Source of the DNA: Candidatus Kryptoniota bacterium
Lineage (GTDB): Bacteria; Bacteroidota; Ignavibacteria; Kryptoniales; JAKASW01
DNA length: 64,000 nucleotides
Reading direction: 5' to 3'
NCBI GenBank assembly: GCA_036567965.1
Contig: DATCTN010000030.1
Coordinates: 186,001 to 250,000, forward strand
Both the position numbers and the translations under genes were made by a program. Shown here piece after piece: positions 45,898-53,339 of this stretch (positions are counted from its first letter, which is position 1; every line of letters begins with the position of its first letter). The notes beneath the pieces were generated by a model. That model did no database searches and was not told the DNA's origin. It was given only the letters and a program-made list of their open reading frames with translations.

Positions 45898-45929
45898 CTT
45901 GTAGACCTCGCCGCGAAGTATTAAATTTA
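45898..45929 (+). promoter_or_regulatory. tRNA-type promoter in front of the broken tRNA-Ser, CTTG-N20-TAAATTTA
   Basis: CTTG at 45898-45901, 20 nt, TAAATTTA at 45922-45929. The -7 begins 16 nt before the first base of the tRNA-Ser relic. The 220 bp before it (45676-45897) hold nothing I can name. Confidence 0.55.
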
Positions 45930-45937
45930 CACGTTTC

Positions 45938-46016
45938 GGAGAGGTGCGAGAGTGGTTTCCCGAAGGTCCGAAGGACTCCTTTGGAGGACTCCTTCGGAGG
46001 AATCGGCCGGACTCGA
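45938..46016 (+). pseudogene. Broken tRNA-Ser 5' half with a 42-nt hairpin insertion
   Basis: Bases 45938-45957 equal the first 20 nt of the intact tRNA-Ser at 46339. A 42-nt segment (45958-45999) then interrupts the D-loop; it folds into a hairpin, TCCGAAGGA (45967-45975) with TCCTTCGGA (45990-45998). Homology resumes exactly at the next tRNA base (46000-46016, one mismatch) and ends in the anticodon loop. The 3' half is missing, so no functional tRNA can form, yet a good promoter stands in front. Confidence 0.8.
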
Positions 46017-46086
46017 TCTCGAGAAAAGAGCTTGTGGGACGGTGAAGAATGATGTGCGACAAATTCTGTGAAATGATGAGGGAGTT

Positions 46087-46332
46087 GTGTTTTCTACATA
46101 TATTCTCCAAAGCCTGAGAGATTCAAGCTATTATTATGGACAGTGCAAAGATATTGAAAGACGACTTAAAGAACACAATAGCGGCAGATCTCAGTACACG
46201 AAGGGTCATGTGCCGTATGTTCTACTATATTTTGAGGAGTTCGAGACGAGGAAGGAGGCAGCAGCAAGAGAGAGATTCTTCAAGTCGATAGATGGCTACA
46301 TATGGCTGAAGCATAAAGGGATCACGAAATAG
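46087..46332 (+). CDS. Small GIY-YIG nuclease
   Basis: An 81-aa single-domain GIY-YIG endonuclease: the core motif reads TYILQS...YYYGQCKDIERRLKEHN (residues 4-31, shown in part), with Arg25 or Arg26 in the catalytic helix, then EEFETRKEAAARERFFKS with the Glu typical of the family. The second half of the name motif is YYG rather than YIG. These small proteins are frequent in Bacteroidota and some resemble homing endonucleases. GTG start with GAGGGAG very close upstream. It lies between the tRNA-Ser relic and the intact tRNA-Ser, 6 nt before the latter. Confidence 0.88.
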   Translation: MFSTYILQSLRDSSYYYGQCKDIERRLKEHNSGRSQYTKGHVPYVLLYFEEFETRKEAAARERFFKSIDGYIWLKHKGITK

Positions 46333-46338
46333 AAGATT

Positions 46339-46425
46339 GGAGAGGTGCGAGAGTGGTTGAATCGGCCGGTCTCGAAAACCGGAATGCCCTTCGGGGTATC
46401 GAGGGTTCGAATCCCTCCCTCTCCG
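46339..46425 (+). tRNA. tRNA-Ser (anticodon CGA)
   Basis: An 87-nt class II tRNA: acceptor GGAGAGG/CCTCTCC, anticodon stem CCGGT/ACCGG with loop CTCGAAA (anticodon CGA, reads UCG), a long variable arm (TGCCCTTCGGGGTA), T-arm GAGGG-TTCGAAT-CCCTC and discriminator G at 46425. CCA is not encoded. No TTG-N20-TAnnTT promoter is visible just upstream, so it may depend on the promoter at 45898. Confidence 0.97.
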
Positions 46426-46451
46426 CGGCTCTTTTTGGCGAAGGTTTTTCC

Positions 46452-46539
<88 letters not shown>

Positions 46540-46664
46540 ATAGTTTTCATCTCGGTCTGAGGGGTTAGCCGGTAGTAATTTTGTAAATGTGCTCGCCTTG
46601 CAATAATGGACTGGAACTCAAAATAAGTCGTTTTTACCGTCATGAGGGTGAGACAACCGCAATT

Positions 46665-46695
46665 CTTGATTTTTACTTTGGACGGGAATATCTTC
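46665..46695 (+). promoter_or_regulatory. Promoter, CTTG-N20-TATCTTC
   Basis: CTTG at 46665-46668, 20 nt, TATCTTC at 46689-46695, 18 nt before the ATG of the TPR gene at 46713. Confidence 0.5.
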
Positions 46696-46712
46696 CATCA
46701 GGCTGACAAGAC

Positions 46713-48173
46713 ATGAGCACAGACGAATTCGATTACACATTCGACGACGAGTACGACGAATTTGAGAAGCGCAATATCAACGAGGAGATAAAGCGGCTTC
46801 GAAGGGAAGAGCCGAATTTCTCGAGCATTGCAGCGCTCGAAGAAATAGTCGACTATTTCATGAGTCAGGAAAAATATGAAGACGCTCTCTTCTTCGCAAA
46901 CAAGCTCATCGATGTCATGCCGGCAAGCGCGGAGAACTGGTTCAGACGCGGCGAGATCAGTGAGGCTCTCGGCAAGTTCGACGATGCGCTCCATGATTAT
47001 GGAAAAGCACTCGAGTACAACCCGATCGAAGTAGACGCCCTCATCGGAAAGGCAAGCTGCCTCCAGGTACTGGACAGATTTGAAGAGGCTCTCGACACGG
47101 TTGAACGGGCGCTGGACATCGACCCCGGCAGTTACGAGGCATTGATGAACCAGGGGATTATACTCGAGAAGCTTCAACGCTATGATGATGCGTCAAAAGT
47201 TTTCAAGTACCTGACTGAACTCGATTCGTCGGACAAAGACGCCTGGTTTGAGCTGGCGTACTGTTACGACTATCTCGATTTGCCGGAGAAATCGATGAGG
47301 TGCTACGACAGGGTGATCGAGCTCGATCCGTATAACCACAGAGCCTGGTACAACCGCGGGATTGCATTGAACGCGCTGGGGAAATACCAGACCGCGGTCG
47401 AAAGTTACGACATGGCGATCGCGATCGACGAGAAGTTCGGTGCCGCATGGTACAACCGGAGTAATGCCCTCCTCAGCATGGGCAAGCTCCGCGAGGCGAT
47501 CGAAAGCTATAAAATAACCTTGAAGTACGAGCCTAAGGATGTTGCGAGCTGGCATAATATGGCGACGGCTTACGAGGAGCTCGGCGAGTACAAAGACGCA
47601 GTGAGATGTTATACCGAGGGTTTGAAAATAGATCCCGAGCATGTCGAGTCTCTGTTTGGTCGGGCGGTTTGTTACGATGCGCTCAGCATGTACAGGAAAG
47701 CGCTCTCGGATTTCAACCGGGCTGCGGAGCTCAATGACACTGACGCAGATGTTTGGCATGCAAGAGGAGATGTTGAGTTTACCCTGGAGCTGTTTGCTGA
47801 CGCGGTTAGGAGTTACACCAGGGTGACGGAACTGGACAAGGATAATGTCGACGGATGGCTGGATCTCGGCGACGCTCTTGTGGAATGTGAGAAGTTTCAG
47901 GAGGCGCTGAAATCTTACGATAAGGCTATTTCTCTGTCGCCTGAATGGGGAGAAGTGTATTACCAGAAGTGCAAATGCTGTCTGGAAATCGGCTCTTTCC
48001 CTGAAGCCATCGCCTGCGCGAGAAAGTCACTCGAGTTGGAGCCTCATAAAATAAATACATTCTTCCAGGATTTCGGGCAGATTCAGCATTCGAATCCTGA
48101 AATACTTATTAAGTTCGTATTCCCGGTGTATGAGTGGTTGGTGAATGAAAAGAAGTACAAAGAGTCACGCTAG
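46713..48173 (+). CDS. Cytoplasmic TPR-repeat protein
   Basis: A 486-aa protein with an acidic N terminus (MSTDEFDYTFDDEYDEFEKR) and about twelve consecutive TPR units with the phrases ALEYNPIEVDALIGKASCL, AWYNRGIALNALGKYQTAVES and AWYNRSNALLSMGKLREAIES. No signal peptide. It serves as a protein-interaction scaffold with unknown partner. Its end overlaps aroE by 29 nt, so it is co-transcribed with aroE. Confidence 0.9.
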   Translation: MSTDEFDYTFDDEYDEFEKRNINEEIKRLRREEPNFSSIAALEEIVDYFMSQEKYEDALFFANKLIDVMPASAENWFRRGEISEALGKFDDALHDYGKALEYNPIEVDALIGKASCLQVLDRFEEALDTVERALDIDPGSYEALMNQGIILEKLQRYDDASKVFKYLTELDSSDKDAWFELAYCYDYLDLPEKSMRCYDRVIELDPYNHRAWYNRGIALNALGKYQTAVESYDMAIAIDEKFGAAWYNRSNALLSMGKLREAIESYKITLKYEPKDVASWHNMATAYEELGEYKDAVRCYTEGLKIDPEHVESLFGRAVCYDALSMYRKALSDFNRAAELNDTDADVWHARGDVEFTLELFADAVRSYTRVTELDKDNVDGWLDLGDALVECEKFQEALKSYDKAISLSPEWGEVYYQKCKCCLEIGSFPEAIACARKSLELEPHKINTFFQDFGQIQHSNPEILIKFVFPVYEWLVNEKKYKESR

Positions 48174-49041
48174 ACTCGTAGGCATAATAGGCCACCCGAT
48201 CTCCCACAGCTGGTCGCCAGAGATCCACGAGACAGCATTCAAGCTCACAAAACAGAGCTATTCTTATCTCGCGTTCGACGTTCTGCCGAAGAATTTGCGA
48301 GAAGCATTGAGAGGAATGGTCGCTCTCGGAATTGTCGGCCTGAATGTCACGGTACCGCATAAAGAAGCGGTTATCGCGTTCCTCGACGAAGTCTCTTCGG
48401 ATGCCAGACTGGTTGGCGCAGTGAACACGGTATATGTAGAGAACGACTCCCTTGTAGGTCATAATACAGATGTCGACGGAGTGGTGGAGGCCTTGAAACC
48501 TTATCGTGATGAGCTCGCCGACCAGAGCGTGACGATCTTCGGTGCGGGCGGGGGCGCTCGCGCGGTGGTTTACTCTCTTCTCACTTATTTTCACCCGGCC
48601 CAGATCTTCGTTATAAACCGCGACACGTCGCGTGCTGAGCTGTTGAGAAAGTTCTTCCTTGATTCGCAGAACTATCCGCACATCAAAGTAGTCGAGCTCC
48701 ATAATCCTGAAGAGGCGAGCGCCATTGAAATGAGTCGACTTGTCGTGAACGCGACGCCGGTGGGTATGACCCCGTCCACCGATGAAAGTATGCTCAGCGG
48801 AGATTACAAAGACTTCGAGGGGAAGATTTTCTTCGATCTCGTGTACAACCCCGTCATGACTCAATTCCTGAAGATCGCGAAACGGAAGAACGCGATCGTG
48901 GTCAACGGCATAGAGATGCTGTACAATCAGGCGGCGAAGGCGTTCGAACTGTGGACAGGCATACCGATGCCGCTCGAGAAAGTCCGTGCGAAGCTTGATC
49001 GGAGATTCATGGGGACGAATCTCGAAAAGGTCAAGGCCTGA
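48145..49041 (+). CDS. aroE: Shikimate 5-dehydrogenase
   Basis: A 298-aa NADPH-dependent enzyme reducing 3-dehydroshikimate to shikimate. Substrate-binding SHSWSPEIHE (near 20), catalytic Lys in NVTVPHKEAV (near 70), VGAVNTVY, Asn/Asp in GHNTDVDG, the cofactor loop FGAGGGARAVVYSL (near 132) and the C-terminal NGIEMLYNQAAKAFELWTG are all present. It is slightly longer than E. coli AroE. Overlaps the TPR gene; its end abuts the convergent gene at 49043. Confidence 0.95.
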   Translation: MKRSTKSHARLVGIIGHPISHSWSPEIHETAFKLTKQSYSYLAFDVLPKNLREALRGMVALGIVGLNVTVPHKEAVIAFLDEVSSDARLVGAVNTVYVENDSLVGHNTDVDGVVEALKPYRDELADQSVTIFGAGGGARAVVYSLLTYFHPAQIFVINRDTSRAELLRKFFLDSQNYPHIKVVELHNPEEASAIEMSRLVVNATPVGMTPSTDESMLSGDYKDFEGKIFFDLVYNPVMTQFLKIAKRKNAIVVNGIEMLYNQAAKAFELWTGIPMPLEKVRAKLDRRFMGTNLEKVKA

Positions 49042-49042
49042 G

Positions 49043-49390
49043 TCAGGACTTTTTACCTGCCATCAGCGCGTCGATTATCACCAATGCGTCATCCAGAGGA
49101 TGAACCGAGAAGGGATCCGATTCTCGCCGCGTGACGCTCGTCGCCAGCCTCTGTGCCGCCGCGCGGACATTACTCGGGAAATCAACCATGCCGGCAATTC
49201 TTACCAGCACTTCCGAGGTGCTCATCGGCCCGGCCGGGTTTCGAGCAAGGGTGAATGCTTTTCCTACGGCTCTCCTCGCGCACACCCGTGCTTTCCCCTC
49301 GTTCCCTTCGTCGAGTGACTGCCGCACCAGCGCGAGCTCGTCAAGAACGTCCTGCGGCAAGTCAGGCGTCACCGTTGGCACCCCGCGCAT
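49043..49390 (-). CDS. Hypothetical helical protein downstream of uvrA
   Basis: A 115-aa predicted helical protein (LPQDVLDELALVRQSLDEGN, ARRAVGKAFTLARNPAG) with no recognised family; the basic ARRAVGKAF helix gives a HEPN-like impression but the RxxxxxH motif is absent. I chose the ATG at 49390, which overlaps the uvrA end by 29 nt; an extension upstream would lie entirely in uvrA. It is probably the second gene of the uvrA unit. Confidence 0.6.
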   Translation of the reverse strand: MRGVPTVTPDLPQDVLDELALVRQSLDEGNEGKARVCARRAVGKAFTLARNPAGPMSTSEVLVRIAGMVDFPSNVRAAAQRLATSVTRRESDPFSVHPLDDALVIIDALMAGKKS

Positions 49391-52247
49391 GAGGTGAAAG
49401 GTACTCGGAGAGGTATTTAGCCGTGTACGACTTCTTGTTCTCAATGACGGTATGTGGAGATCCTTCTGCGACGATGTACCCTCCCATGTCCCCACCCTCC
49501 GGCCCGAGATCGATGATCCAGTCCGCACACTTTACAACGTCCAGATTATGTTCCACTACTATGACCGTATTGCCTTTGTCGACGAGCTTCTGGAGTAAGT
49601 CGAGAAGAATTCTTATGTCCTCGAAGTGAAGGCCCGTAGTAGGTTCGTCGAGTATGTAAAGCGTTTTTCCGGTCGCGACTTTTGAAAGTTCAGTTGCAAG
49701 TTTCACGCGCTGTGCCTCTCCTCCCGAAAGTGTGGTCGAAGACTGACCAAGTCTGATGTAGCCCAGGCCCACTTCATTCATGGTTCTGAGTTTCCTGTTT
49801 ATTGCAGGTATGTCTTCAAACAGGCTCATCGCATCTTCGACGGTCATTTCGAGAACGTCAGCGATAGTCTTGCCTTTGTATCTTACGTCAAGTGTCGCCG
49901 CGCTGAAGCGCTTGCCGTTGCAAACCTCGCACTTTACGTAAACGTCGGGTAGGAAGCTCATTTCGATTTTCCTGAGTCCATCTCCTTCACATGCGGGGCA
50001 TCGTCCTTCCTGGACGTTAAACGAGAATCTGCCGGGCCTGTAACCTCGTATCTTTGATTCGGGAAGCTGGGCGAACAGATCACGTATGGCCGTGAATACA
50101 CCTACATAGGTCGCGGGATTCGATCTCGGAGTCCGGCCGATCGGCGATTGGTCGACATCGACAACTTTGTCAATCAGATCCATTCCGGATATGGATTTGT
50201 AGGGAAGGGGTTGGTCAGCAAGTCGGTAAAAATATTTTCCCAGAATCCTGTAAAGAGTGTCGTTGATCAAACTTGATTTCCCCGAACCGCTTACGCCTGT
50301 AATGCAAATGAACGAACCTATAGGAAACTTTATTTCGATGTTCTTGAGATTATTGCCTGTCGCGCCTTTCAAGACGATGAACGAACCGTTCGGTGTTCTC
50401 AACTCCTTTTCCGGTCTGACGGGTATCTCCTTTTCATTTCTAAGGTAAGCCGCTGTGAGTGAATTTTCCTTCTCGGAAAGAAGCTCCGAAAGGGTGCCAG
50501 CTTTCACCAGTCTCCCGCCGTGCTCGCCGGCGCCTGGTCCAAGATCAACGATGTAATCGGCATTCTCCATCGTTTCCCTGTCGTGTTCCACGACGATAAC
50601 CGTATTACCAAGATCGCGGAGTGCTTTAAGTGAATTGATCAGCCGCAAATTGTCGCGCTGGTGCAGACCGATCGAGGGTTCGTCAATCACGTAAAGCACT
50701 CCTGTCAATTGCGATCCGATCTGTGTGGCGAGCCGGATCCGCTGCGATTCACCTCCCGACAATGAACCCGAGGACCGGTTGATATTCAGGTAGTTCAACC
50801 CGACATTTAGCAGAAACCTCAACCTCGTCCGTATTTCGTGGAGAATCGGCTGGGAGATCTTCTGGGCCCTTCTGTCAAGTTTGAGGTCTTCGAATTTAGT
50901 CGCAACCTTATCAAGCGAATCTTTGACCACCGCACCAATAGTGAGTTCCTCTTTTGCCGCATCGATGATCCTGACGAATCTGCTTTCCGCCCGAAGTCTC
51001 GATCCGTTGCATTCGTTGCACTCGGTAAGAGGGAGGTTCGCTTCAACATTCCGAAATTCATTTCCGAAATACACTTCGAAGTCGAGATTCTGGAGCATCG
51101 GTATCAAGCCTTCGAATTTTGTCGCGAGATTTGAGATCGACACTCCGGAGAATTTCACACCCTTCGTCGAGTTCTTGGGATTCTTCCCGAAAAAGAGGAG
51201 ACTCCGGACCTCCGAGTCGAATTCTTTGAAAGGAGTATTCGTATTGACCTTGAACGGCTCAAGGACGCTGTTCAAAAGGCTCAGGAGGAAGAAATCTTCG
51301 CGCTTCGGAAATAGGAGCGCGCCATCGGTGATCGAGAGGTTCGGATCCACCACGAGCGCATCTGATGTGATGTTCCTGCTCAAGCCCGTGCCGTTGCACG
51401 TCCTGCACATTCCGAATTTGGAGTTGAATGAAAAAGAATTGGGTGCAAGGTCAGGATAACTTCTCCCGCATTTCGGACACGACCTGAGGCGGCTGTAAAA
51501 CTGATCTCGTTTCGTGTCGTGATCGAATACGATTATTCTCCCGCTTCCTCGTTCCAGTGCAAGCTTGAGAGATTCTCTCAGTCGCGTGAGCGCTTTCTTC
51601 TGTATGCGGAGTTTATCGATGACCAGCTCGATGGTGTGAGTGCCGTATCTCGACAACTCGAGCCCGTCCTTCAAATCGCGCAGACTCCCATCCGTTCTGA
51701 CCTGCACGAATCCTTCGGCGAGAAGTTCCCTAAACAGCTCGCGGTAATGGCCCTTTCTGCCGATCACAAGAGGGGCGAGAAGCAATATGTTTTTGCCGTT
51801 GAAGTCGGACATCAGTGACTGGAGAATTTGATCTGGAGTTTGTTGTTCGACCGGAATGTTGCAGTCCACGCAGAACTGGGTTCCCACTTTTGCGAAAAGA
51901 AGTCTGATATAGTCGTAGATTTCCGTAACGGTCCCCACAGTCGAGTGAGGATTCGAACTTATTGTCTTCTGGTCGATGGCGACTGACGGACTCAACCCCT
52001 CGATGAGGTCGACTTCGGGCCTCTCGAGTATCTGGAGAAATTGCCGCGCGTAGGCCATCATGGTTTCAAGGTATCGGCGCTGCCCCTCGGCATAAATCGT
52101 ATCGAATGCGAGGGAAGACTTTCCGCTTCCGCTCAGGCCCGTGATGACGATGAACTTGTCGCGAGGTAGATCGAGATCGATTGATTTGAGGTTATGTTGT
52201 CGCGCGCCTCGAATTATGATCTTGCTTGTATCGGGGATCTTCTTCAT
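49362..52247 (-). CDS. uvrA: Excinuclease ABC subunit A
   Basis: A 961-aa damage-recognition ATPase of nucleotide excision repair with two ABC modules. Walker A in GLSGSGKSSLAFDTIYAEGQ at the N terminus and GVSGSGKSSLIND in the second half; signatures GSLSGGESQRIRLA and TTLSGGEAQRVKLA; zinc-finger cysteines in CPKCGRSYPD...CRTCNGTG and CPACEGDG...CEVCNGKRF. The usual start, MKKIPDTSKIIIRGARQHN, is at 52247; the frame is open 53 codons further but has no homology there. No Shine-Dalgarno; the promoter leaves almost no leader. Confidence 0.96.
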   Translation of the reverse strand: MKKIPDTSKIIIRGARQHNLKSIDLDLPRDKFIVITGLSGSGKSSLAFDTIYAEGQRRYLETMMAYARQFLQILERPEVDLIEGLSPSVAIDQKTISSNPHSTVGTVTEIYDYIRLLFAKVGTQFCVDCNIPVEQQTPDQILQSLMSDFNGKNILLLAPLVIGRKGHYRELFRELLAEGFVQVRTDGSLRDLKDGLELSRYGTHTIELVIDKLRIQKKALTRLRESLKLALERGSGRIIVFDHDTKRDQFYSRLRSCPKCGRSYPDLAPNSFSFNSKFGMCRTCNGTGLSRNITSDALVVDPNLSITDGALLFPKREDFFLLSLLNSVLEPFKVNTNTPFKEFDSEVRSLLFFGKNPKNSTKGVKFSGVSISNLATKFEGLIPMLQNLDFEVYFGNEFRNVEANLPLTECNECNGSRLRAESRFVRIIDAAKEELTIGAVVKDSLDKVATKFEDLKLDRRAQKISQPILHEIRTRLRFLLNVGLNYLNINRSSGSLSGGESQRIRLATQIGSQLTGVLYVIDEPSIGLHQRDNLRLINSLKALRDLGNTVIVVEHDRETMENADYIVDLGPGAGEHGGRLVKAGTLSELLSEKENSLTAAYLRNEKEIPVRPEKELRTPNGSFIVLKGATGNNLKNIEIKFPIGSFICITGVSGSGKSSLINDTLYRILGKYFYRLADQPLPYKSISGMDLIDKVVDVDQSPIGRTPRSNPATYVGVFTAIRDLFAQLPESKIRGYRPGRFSFNVQEGRCPACEGDGLRKIEMSFLPDVYVKCEVCNGKRFSAATLDVRYKGKTIADVLEMTVEDAMSLFEDIPAINRKLRTMNEVGLGYIRLGQSSTTLSGGEAQRVKLATELSKVATGKTLYILDEPTTGLHFEDIRILLDLLQKLVDKGNTVIVVEHNLDVVKCADWIIDLGPEGGDMGGYIVAEGSPHTVIENKKSYTAKYLSEYLSPHARGANGDA

Positions 52248-52256
52248 CTGAACCGT

Positions 52257-52287
52257 GAATTTATCCAGAATGATATAGAGATTCAAT
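52257..52287 (-). promoter_or_regulatory. uvrA promoter, ATTG-N20-TAAATTC, near-leaderless
   Basis: Minus strand: ATTG (52287-52284), 20 nt, TAAATTC (52263-52257), whose -7 begins 16 nt before the uvrA ATG. I saw no SOS-box palindrome next to it. Confidence 0.55.
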
Positions 52288-52389
52288 CCGGAAAATCGAG
52301 ACCATCGTCGCAACGAAAATTTGAGGCTCAACTCAACGCCCCGGGAACAATCAATGGTCACTCTTCTTGGCATAAGATGCCGGAGCAGT

Positions 52390-52420
52390 AGTTCAATAGA
52401 GCTCACAATTTGTTAAATTC
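52390..52420 (+). promoter_or_regulatory. Weak promoter candidate for the ATP-grasp gene
   Basis: TAAATTC at 52414-52420 is a good -7 element, 14 nt before the ATG, but the -33 position reads AGTT instead of nTTG. Offered as a one-sided match only. Confidence 0.3.
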
Positions 52421-52427
52421 ATAAAAT

Positions 52428-53339
52428 ATGAAGTCTCTCGATTGTGCAATCTTTTACGAGTGGGAATACGACCGTGACTTTGTGTCCATGCTTGAAGAAA
52501 AACTCCGCTCGGCGGATTTAAGTCATGAAGTATTCACGCCCGCAGATTTCGAACAAGTCCGCGCAGGATTAGATCCTAGCCAGCTCTCCTTCAAGACTGT
52601 AATTGACAGGGCTTCCGACGTTGACGAGCGATGCGAAGCGGTAATGGCATTTGTAGCGGCGCACGGGACTCGCATAATTAACGATCCGGTCAGAATGCGT
52701 CATGCAATTGACAAAGCATCGATGCATCTCGAATTCATTACCGAAGGTATTTACGTGCCATACACCATCATTGTGTCTCCGTTTAATGCCGAGGAGGAAA
52801 TACGGTTAAGCCTCAGCGAGCTCGCGAAGTTAGGACGACCGTTCATAATAAAGCCAGCAAACACGACAGGTGGCGGGATCGGCGTCGTCACGGGTGCCGA
52901 AGATCTTCATGACGTCATCGAAACTCGCAAACACCACAAGGACGACAAGTATCTCCTGCAACAGAGAATAGAACCTGTGGCCATCGATGGGCGAAGGGCA
53001 TGGTTCAGACCGTTCTACGTCTTTGGCGAAGTGTTCATATGCTGGTGGGATGACCTGACCCATATTTATATTGCAGCGAGTAATGCTGAGATCGAAAAGT
53101 TCGGTCTGAGAGAAATGGAGAAAGTCGTGAGGAAGATACACAATGTCTGCCGTCTTGATTTTTTCTCCCCTGAAATCGCTGCAACCTCGGAGGGGAAATT
53201 TATTGTTATAGATTATGTGAATGACATGTGCGATATGCGCCTCAAATCAGCCCATTATGACGGCGTGCCGGACGAAATTGTAAATCTAGTGACGGACCGG
53301 TTAGTGTCGGAAATAAAAAGTATTGCGGGAAGAGAATAA
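52428..53339 (+). CDS. ATP-grasp domain protein
   Basis: A 303-aa protein with the ATP-grasp fold of RimK/glutathione-synthetase-like ligases: the substrate part (about 1-100), FIIKPANTTGGGIGVVTG in the ATP-binding loop (near residue 138), YLLQQRIEPVAIDGRRAWFR near 178 and the metal-binding end FIVIDYVNDMCDMR near 264. It should join a carboxylate to an amine at ATP cost; the substrate is unknown. It diverges from uvrA. The next gene begins directly after its stop, so the pair is an operon. Confidence 0.8.
   Translation: MKSLDCAIFYEWEYDRDFVSMLEEKLRSADLSHEVFTPADFEQVRAGLDPSQLSFKTVIDRASDVDERCEAVMAFVAAHGTRIINDPVRMRHAIDKASMHLEFITEGIYVPYTIIVSPFNAEEEIRLSLSELAKLGRPFIIKPANTTGGGIGVVTGAEDLHDVIETRKHHKDDKYLLQQRIEPVAIDGRRAWFRPFYVFGEVFICWWDDLTHIYIAASNAEIEKFGLREMEKVVRKIHNVCRLDFFSPEIAATSEGKFIVIDYVNDMCDMRLKSAHYDGVPDEIVNLVTDRLVSEIKSIAGRE

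Noticed and set aside
45774-46052. A 92-codon frame over the tRNA-Ser relic
   Set aside because: It crosses the tRNA promoter, relic and hairpin, and its protein has no recognisable features.
49037-49054. Terminator after aroE (CCTGAGTCAGG then T-run)
   Set aside because: The stem would have a one-base loop and cannot fold.
52248-52406. A 53-residue N-terminal extension of UvrA
   Set aside because: It would place the start upstream of the promoter at 52257-52287 and precedes the normal family N terminus.
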